Assembly: GCF_011064615.1 (NCBI RefSeq)
Contig: NZ_JAALJH010000060.1
Coordinates: 1-59,126 of the forward strand
DNA length: 59,126 nt
Source of the DNA: Aquisphaera insulae
GTDB lineage: Bacteria > Planctomycetota > Planctomycetia > Isosphaerales > Isosphaeraceae
Direction: 5' to 3'
In this document: positions 12,186 through 21,100 of the stretch, piece after piece
How the letters are laid out: each line of letters opens with the position of its first letter
Position numbering within the stretch: the stretch's first letter is position 1
Made by a program: the position numbers and the translations under genes
Notes under the pieces: generated by a model
What the model was told of the DNA's origin: nothing
The model's input: only the letters and a program-made list of their open reading frames with translations
Databases searched by the model: none

Positions 12186-15100
12186 AGTCGGTTGCCAGGG
12201 CCGGTGACGTAGCCGGTGCCGTGGACGGAGGACGCGACGCGGTTGCCGTTGGCGTCGTATTCGTAGGACTCGTCGCCGCGGATGTCGCCGGCGGCGCGGT
12301 CGGCGCCGGTGAGCTGGTCGCGGTCGTCGTAGGTGTAGGTGGTCAGGCCGTCGACGTCGCGGATCGAGGCGATGCGGCTGGAGGCATCATAGGTGTACTC
12401 GTAGAAGGCGATGTCGCCGGCGCTGTTGCTGTGGCGGAGGTCGATCAGGCGATTGAGGGCGTCATATTGATACCGGGTCGTCACGACGGACTGAGTCCCC
12501 GCGAGGTCGGCGTAGCGGGCGATGGAGGCGTACTGGCCGAGCGCGTTGTACGCGAAGTCGACGCGCTTCTCGCTCACGTTGGCGCCGGACTGGGTGATCC
12601 GGACCGTCCGATTCAGGGCGTCGTAGGTATAGGCGGTCGTCGCGCCGGGCGAGCCGTCGATGGTGTCGGTCACGGAGAGGACGTTGCCGACGCCATCGTA
12701 CGCGTAGATGAGCACGACGCGAGGCGCGCCGGGGGTGCCGGCGTTGTCCACGGTGCGGACGCGGTCGCGGGCGTCGTAGGTGTAGGCAAGGGCGCTATGG
12801 GCGTCGACGACGGAGGTCAGGTTGCCGGCCCGGTCGTAGGCGTAGTCGATCTGGTTCGCGATCGTGGTGTCGGCGTTCCGCCAGGTCTCGGTCGTCAGCC
12901 GGTCCAGGTCGTCGTAGGCGAACTCGGTGACGCGTCCCAGGCGATCGGTCTTGCGGGTCAGGTTGTCGACGGCGTCGTACGCGTAGTGCGTCTCCTTGCC
13001 CAGCGGATCGACCTCGAGGATCTGCCGGTCGCGGAAGTCGTAGGTGAACAGGGTCGCGTTGCCGACGGGGTCGGTCACGCGGGTCACGTTGTTGGCGGCG
13101 TCGTAGCGGAACCGCGTGGAGCCGCCGTCGGGGTCGATCGTCGCGATGGGCCGGTTGCGGGCGTCGTAGACGGTCCGGCTCGCGTGGCCGAGCGGGTCGA
13201 TCGCCAGGATGAGGTTCCCCACCGCGTCATAGGACATCCGCGAGGTGTTCCCCTGCTCGTCCGTCACCCGGATGGCGTGGTTGCGGGCGTCGTAGGCGGC
13301 GACCGTCACATGGCCCTGGGCGTCCGTCGTCCGGACGACGTTCCCTGCCGCGTCGTAGGCGAAGGTGGAGACCGGCGGGGCCAGAGGGCCCGCGCCGTCG
13401 GGATCGGCCTCGATGATCCGCGTGACGCGGTTCATGGCGTCGTATTCGAAGGTGGTCCGATGCCCGTTCTCATCGGTGACGACCGTCGCGTTGCCCGCTG
13501 CGTCATACGCGAAGGTCTGCGACGCCTGGTCGGGCGTGCCGGCCGCGTACGTGACGCGGGTGAGCCGACCGAGCGCGTCATAGTCGAAGTCGGTGATGCG
13601 TCCCAGCGGGTCGGTCACGGTGTCGACCAGGCCGCGGGACGTGTAGGTGAACCGGGTGACCAGGTCGTCCGTCTCGCCGCTCGTCGCGTCGGGGAGGCCG
13701 ACGATCGCGGTGATCGAGCGGGTGTTGCCGGTGGCCGGGTCGACGTCGAGGATCGTCCGCCGGCCCAGCGCGTCGGTCATGCTGTTGACCTGGCTGAACT
13801 TCGGGTCGTACGTGAACGTGCTCCGGAAGGGCCCGGCGAGCTGGCTTCCGGCATCGGGGGCCGCGGCCTGATTGCCCAGGACGACCACACGACCGACGAT
13901 GCTGGCGATCACGAGATCCCGGTCGCCATCGCCGTCCAGGTCCGCCGCCGCGATCGCCGCGGGCTGGAATCCCGCGGCGTGATCGGTGCGGGCGCCGAAG
14001 CCCCCCACGCCGTCGCCCAGGCGGACGGAGAACGTGGCGTCGGTGGCGTTGGTATGGACGAGGTCGAGCCACCCGTCGCCGTTGACGTCGAGGAACCGCA
14101 CCCGCGCGGGGTCGCGGCCGGCGTCGAAGTCGCGGCGGACCGGGAAGGCCCCCGTGCCGTCGCCCAGGAAGACGGCGACGCTCGCGGCCGAGCGCCGGCC
14201 GACCGCGAGATCGAGATTGCCGTCGCCGTCGATGTCGGCGATCGCCACACCGTCGGGCCGGCCGTCCACGGCCAGGGTCGAGGTCGTGGGGAAATGGCCC
14301 GTGCCGTCGCCGAAGAGCCTGACGACCTGGCCGTTCAGGGAGGTGCCGAGCACCACGTCGAGATTGCCGTCGCGGTCCAGGTCGCCGAGCGCGAGCTGGC
14401 CGCCGATCGTCGCCGAGGCTTGCAGGATCCCGGAGAGCCCGCGATCGATCCGCGGCAGGAAGCCCCCCTGCCCGTCGTTCAGGAGGACCGTGACGACGCC
14501 CGACCCGGCCAGGACCACCAGGTCCGGCCGCCCGTCGCGGTTCATGTCGCCGATCTCGACCCAGTCGGGCCGGGCCGCGGTCGCGTAGGAAACGCTCGGC
14601 CGGAAGCCGCCCGCGGGGGCCGCCAGCCAGACGGTGACGGTGCCCGCATCGACGTTCGCCGTGACGAGGTCGAGCCGCGAATCGCCGTCCAGGTCGGCCA
14701 GCGCGATCGCGGCGGGGCCGCCAGGGGCGGCCATGTCGCGGGACGAGCCGAAGCCGCCCCGGCCGTCCCCGGCTCGGATCGAGACGGTCTTGCCGGTCCG
14801 GTCGGCGACGATGAGGTCGGGGAGGCCGTCGCCGGTGACGTCGCCGATCGCCGTGGCGGCGGGGCCGGCGGCGGCCGATACAACTTCGCGGGCCACGAAT
14901 TGCCGGTCCGGCCCGTTGGCCGCGACGTCGAAGACCTCGGCGAAGGTGGTCCCCATGCGGAGCTCGTCGAAGAGCGCGCAGTCGCGCTGGGCCAGGAAGC
15001 CCACGAGGTCGAGCGTCCCGATGTCGCGGTCCGTGATCTCGGCGTCCGGGGCGCCGGGCTCGAAGCCCGGCACGGGATCGACGTAGAGCCGGATCCGGTC

Positions 15101-18100
15101 GTTCAGGCCGCCGGTCACGGCGTTGACTCCCCCCGCGTCGAAGTCGATGCGGACCACCAGGTGGTGAGTCGAGCCGGCCGCGATCGGCGGCGTCTGGGAG
15201 AAGCCGTATCGGGCCATCGCGAAGTCGCCCCGGCTCCCCGTGTAGCCGCCCAGGATCGCCTTGCCATCGCCCTGGAGGGCGAGCGAGGCCGCCGCGTCGG
15301 GCGTCGCCCCCGGGATGTCCGTGGTCAGGACTCCCCCCACGCCGAAGGTCGCGTCGATCGTGCCGTTATCCAGGAAGCGGGCCAGGGCGAACTTGCTCTC
15401 CTTGGCGCCGCCGACCAGGATCTTGCCGTCGGGCAGGAGGGCCACGGTGGCGGCGGCGGGCATCGCGGTCGACGTGACCTTGCCGCCGGTGCCGAACGTC
15501 GCGTCAAGGCTCCCGTCCGGATTGTAGCGCACCAGCGCCATCCGGTTGGTGCCGGAGATGCTGGCGGAGCCGGCCACTACGATCTTGCCGTCCGGCTGGA
15601 TGACGCCGTCGAGGGCGGCATCGGCCTGGAGCGCATTGCCCGACACGTTGGTCCTGACGATCCCTCCGCTGCCGAACGACGCGTCGAGGGCCCCGTCGCT
15701 CCCGTAGCGGACGACCGCGAAGCCGTTGGGCCCGCCCAGGGCCACGGCGACGATCTTCCCGTCGGACTGGATCAAAATCTTCCGGACCGACTCACCCGGG
15801 TAGCCGCCCGTGTTGGTGGTCACGATGCCGTCGCCGCCGCCGAACGTTGTATCCAGGGTCCCGTCGGGATTGCAGCGCGCGAGGGCGAGGTCGGGATTCG
15901 GATTCCCGGAATTCACCTCGCCTCCGACCAGGATCTTGCCGTCTGGCTGGACCGCCACGCTGTAGGAGCTCTGGAAGGTGTGGAGCGAGAGACTCGCCCA
16001 GCCGTCGCCGCCGCCGAAGGTGGTATCCATCGTGCCGTCGGGATTCATCCGGGCGATCTCGAACCGGTTGCCGACGACCACGATCTTGCCGTCGGCCTGG
16101 AGGGTTGCGGCCTGGATGTTGAGGCTCGGCGTGCTGAAGCTCGCGAGCCCGTCGCCGCTGAACGACGGGTCGAGGCTGCCGTCGGGGTTGTAGCGCGCGA
16201 TGAACCCGATCCGGCCGCTCGATCCCAGCCCGGAGCCGACCGCCAGGATCTTGCCGTCCGGCTGGACGAGGACCGTGCTGATCCGTTCGTCGTCGAAGCC
16301 GGAGTTGCCGAAGCTGGTCCGGACTATCCCCGAGCCGCCGAAGCTCGCGTCGAGCGCCCCGTCGGTCGACCCGGCGCCGAAGGCGATCGCGACGGACTGG
16401 TTGGCGAGGCTGAAGGGCTGGCCGTCGTCGCGGGCGGTGAGCGAGAACTGGGGCGTGGACGTGTAGGTCCGGCCGACCAGGAGCTTCTCCGGGGTGGACT
16501 CCGCTCCGTCCCCCAGCCAGAGGCCGGTGGCCGTGCCGGCGTCGCCGGAGGAGACCGTTTCGAGGTCCATCAGGAATCCTACGTAGAGCGTGCCGTCCGA
16601 GGGGAGGCCGGCGTCGCGGCTGACCTTCGTCGTGCCCGCGGTCCCGTCGGCGCGGACGCCCCCCGGCTGGGAGGCCACGCCCGGATACGTCAGGCCCGCG
16701 GACGCGGCGCGATCCGTCGCGGCACCCCCCAGGCCGTTTCGCCAGGCGCCGCCCAGCCCCTCGCCGCCGGCCTGGCCGGCGAGGTCGCCGTTGGCGTAAT
16801 CCGTGGCAAAGCCGTCAGAGACAAGGAACCCGTGGCTCTCCGTGGCGATGACGTTGCCCCGCGCGTCGTACTCGTACGAGGTGCTGTTGCCCCGGCCGTC
16901 GGTCGTCTGCGTGATGCGATTGTTCGCGTCCCGGGTGGTCGTCGAGATGGGCCCGCCGCCGTCGCGGACGGTGACCGTCTGCCCGGCCTGGTCCAGCCGG
17001 TAGACGGTGACGTTCCCGTTGGGGTCGGTCACGTAGGCCGTCGGATCGCCGACGTTGGAGCGGGCCTGGGCCGGCAGGAACTGGACGGCGGTGCCGTCCC
17101 CTCGGATCGTCTTGACAACCCGGCCGTTCTCGTAAACTTCCGTCTCCGCAAACCCGCGCTTGTCGATCTCACCCGTCATCCGGTGAATCAGGTCATAGGA
17201 GAACTGCCGGCTCGTGCCGTCGGGGTCGGTGATCCGGGTCAGGTCCCCGGCCGCGGTGTGCTCCAGGAGCGTCACCCGGCCCGCCGGGTCGGTGATCCGG
17301 CTCACGTACCGCCCGTCGTAGGTGAACCGGGTCTCGAGGCCGACCGGATCGGTGATCGAGGTCAGCCTCCGGCTGGCGTCGTAGCGGTAGGTCGTCGCGT
17401 TGCCCAGCCGGTCGGTCACCGAGGCCAGCAGGCCGCCGGCGGTGAACTCGTAGACCGTGCCGTCGGTCAGCGTCCGCCGGTAGCTGCCGTCGCCCAGGCG
17501 GCGCAAGGTGGAGAAGTCGCCCGGCGGCGAGTCGAAGGCCCCGCCGCCCAGCGACGCGAAGACCATCTGGGACCCGCCCCCGTCGACGAGGACCACGGAG
17601 CCGTCGCCGGTGACGACGAGCTCCTGGAGCCCCGCGATGTTCCAGCCGGCGCCGAATACGCTGGTGCGGGAGTTGACGTTCACGAAGCTCCAGCTCTTGG
17701 TCTGCGCGGACCCTGCCCGGCGCTCCCCGTCGAGGTACGTGTAGACCCCGGACGTCAGGTCCGCGGTGTAGTACCCGGTGGGCAGGCTCGCGATGTAGGC
17801 CGTGATGAATCGGCCGAAGGGACGGCCGAACCCGGGCACGACGGCACTCTTGGCGTCGACGCTCCCCTGGACGGCCGAGGCGAGGACCTCCTCGAACGAG
17901 CTGGAGGTCTGCCCGCGGTCCCCATGGACGCGGATCGAGACCTCCAGCCGCGTCTCGACGTTCCCCGATCCGGTGGCGATCGCCCGGCCTTCCCCGCCGA
18001 GATCCGGATAGCGGAAGAAGAAGCTGCGGTTCTCTGCCAGGCGGCCCGTGTCGTAGTGCAGCATGAGGCCCTGCGTCGCGCCCAGGGACTGGTAGGGCGT

Positions 18101-21100
18101 CAGCGCGTGGGTCTCGACGAGGTCGCCGGAATGGAGCTCGACCTCGGATGCCCCCTCCCCGTACGCCGAGCAGGTCGAGCAGAGCGTATCCTGATTGTGG
18201 GGATCCTCGCCGAGTTCAAGATCCTTGGGGTCCATCGCGAACACGAAGAAGTGCCAACTGCTGTTACGGATGCCGCCGCTGATCGTCTCGATCGAGCGGC
18301 CGTCGTCGGTCACGCGGCCCTGGCCGACGACGTCGAAGACGCCGGTGACGGGGTTGATCGACCAGAGGTCCAGCATGATCCCCGGGCTCAGGCTCGACCG
18401 GTTTGGCATGGTCAGGAGCGCGGGCTGCGAGAAGACCATCTCCGCGGGCTGGATGGAGACGACCGCATCCGGCGAGAGGTTGGCCGGCAGGGCGGCCGGC
18501 GTCCGGTCGCGCGGGACCTCCGTGATGCTGAGCTTGCCCGAGTAGAGGGCGCCGGTGCGGGTCTGGAGCGTCCCCGCCTGGAAGGAGACCCGCGCCTCCG
18601 CCTCGCCGGGGCGGAGTTGCTGGCTGATCGTCGTGGCGGCGGCGGGATTCACGGTCGAGCCCGCGTTCAGGGCCGGCAGGTAGATGGGCCGGGCGATCGC
18701 GTTGTCCACCCCGGCGATGACCGGCCCGCCCAGCAGCAGCGGCAGCTTCTCGGCGACGAACGGATAGCGGCCCTCGCCCGACACGCCCTCGCCATGGAAC
18801 TCGATGGTGTCCGTGGTCCCGCCCGGGGTGAGGCTCAGGTCGTGGTCCAGGAACTGGCCCCAGATCGTGAACATCGTCGTGAGGCCATCGGGGTTCGCGA
18901 TCGACCCCGTCCGTGCGTTGACCGTGTTACTGACCGTGCGAGGGTTGGGCCGGTCGCCGCCGGAGGGCTCGGCGATGCCGTCGGCGTAGGCGCTCGTGAA
19001 ATTGCGCAGGAGATGGTCGCCGGTCCGGCCAAGGCCCTGGCCATCCGGGTTGTTGCCCGCCCCATCGAAGGTCCGCCATTCCGTCGCCGTGCCCGCCGTG
19101 CCGGCCGGCGCGGGCCCGGATACCGGGGTCCCGGCGGTGAAGACGTTCGCGGGCAGGCCGACGATGTCCGAGTTCCGCGTGATCAGGGCGGAGAGCGTCG
19201 TCGCGCGGATCTCCGCGAGCTCCGGCCCGCTGAACTGGCCGTACTCGAACCAGAACCGGTCGCCGTCGCGGGTGCGCGTGAACTGGTCCCGCATCACGGC
19301 CGCGAAGAAGGGCCCCACGGCCGCCCCCGGGAGGTGGTCCTCGGCGAGGCCGCCCACCCAGGGGTCGATGCGGTCCACGGTCCCGTAGGTGGCCCGGAGT
19401 GCCACCTGGAGGGCCGGGTCGGACGTGATCTCGGCGAAGCTGGCGACGCGCGGCAGGCCGAAGTCGGCGCGGGCGGTGTTGTAGTCGGGCAGGCCCAGGT
19501 CGCGGCCGCGCTGGATGTTCATCGACGGCAGGTCCATCCCGCCCGAGCCCGGCGGCCCGAAGAGGAAGTTGCGCACCTCGTCGATGACCCGGGTGTCGAT
19601 GCTCTCGGCCCGCTGGGCGACCATGCCGCGGAGGTACGGTTCGAGCCCGTCCTCCACCAGCGGCTGCGTGTTGAAGAACGACTCGCGGAGCGAGAGCGAG
19701 CCCCCCGGCAGCGAGTTCCCTTCGGCGTCGAGCCGGGGGGCGTCCGGGGTCAGCAGCGTGTGCCCGACCCGGAACGCCGCGGTGGAGAACATCGCCGAAA
19801 CCCGCGGGTCAACGTCGGCCCGGTAGCCCGAGTAGGCGGGCAGCGCGTCGGCCCCCAGCAGCGCCGGGATGAACTCGTTGTAGGTGATGAACTGGAGCAT
19901 GGCGCCGACCATCTTCCGCGCCGACTGGTAGGTCGTCTCGTCGTCCCAGCCGGGGTTCTCGGCATGGTAGCGGTCGGCCAGCCGGTTGTGCTCCCGGACG
20001 AAGAGCGCGTGGAGCGCGGCGAGCTGGACGTTCTCGCTGGCGCGGACGTCGCCGGCCACGAACATGCTCGAGGCGGGGTTGATCCCCTCGTTGTCGACGG
20101 GGAGCGGGCCCGCGGGGAAGGTGGTCGAGTCGTCGAACGGCAGCAGGTCGCCGGGGCTCGTCTTCAGGCGGCCCGTGCCGTCGAGCGTCCGGAGCGCGCG
20201 GGCTCGGGCCTCGTCCGACCCGTAGATGACGCTCGCGTCCAGGAACGACGTGGCCTGATTGATCTGCTGCCGCGGGTTGCCGGCATCGGTCCCTGTCGCC
20301 GTGTCGAAGACGGCGCGGCGGAGCTGGATCGTCTGGAGGCCGGTATCGTACGGGTCGAAGTGGACGTCTCCCTGCGGGATGACGATGTCCATGTCCGAGG
20401 TCAATTGCGAGGTCGCCGGCAGCTCCACGACGAACCGGCCGTCGGCGTCGGTCCTGGTCTGGAACCGGCCGAGCTCGACGGGGAGGTCCGCGAGCGGCCG
20501 GCCGAGCGTGTCCAGGACCCGGCCCGAGATCCGCGTGGTCGTCACGGGGTCGGCGACCACGTCCAGGGCGATCGGCAGCGCCGTCTCGGCGGCCCCGTCC
20601 CAGGCCCGGACCGTGAACGCATAATGGCCGATCTGGGCGAGCGTCGGCGCGACCGTGAGCCGGCCGTCGGCCGTCAGCGAGAGCGTGGGGAGCGGCCCGT
20701 CCGAGTCGATCGAGAGCCGGACGGCATCCCCGTCGGGGTCGCTCGAGGAGAGCCGGACCTCGAGCGTGCGGCCGGGCATGACGGAGAGCGCGGGCTGGGC
20801 TGGGAGCACCGGCGCCCGGTTCGGCTCCCCGACGAGCAGCCGAGGCGCGAGGGAGAACCGCACCGCCGCGGGGTCGTCGATCTGGATCAGCACGGGGCTC
20901 GATTCCGAGCCGGGGCGGAGGCCGCCGGGAGGGATCGCTCCCGACAGGTTGAGGTAAGGGTTCCCGGTCGCATCGAGGCCCGACGGGCTGACCAGGGTGA
21001 CGCCCGCCGGCAGGCCGGGGAAGACCACGGCCATCCGGCGGCCCAGCGTTTCGCCGCCGTCATTGCGGGCGACCAGCTCCGCCGCGTAGCGGCCGCTCGC

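Noticed and set aside
12200..13830. Regular ~60-bp periodicity that could be mistaken for a CRISPR or satellite array
   Set aside because: It is the coding signature of YD repeats in the RHS gene; units are diverged and in frame.
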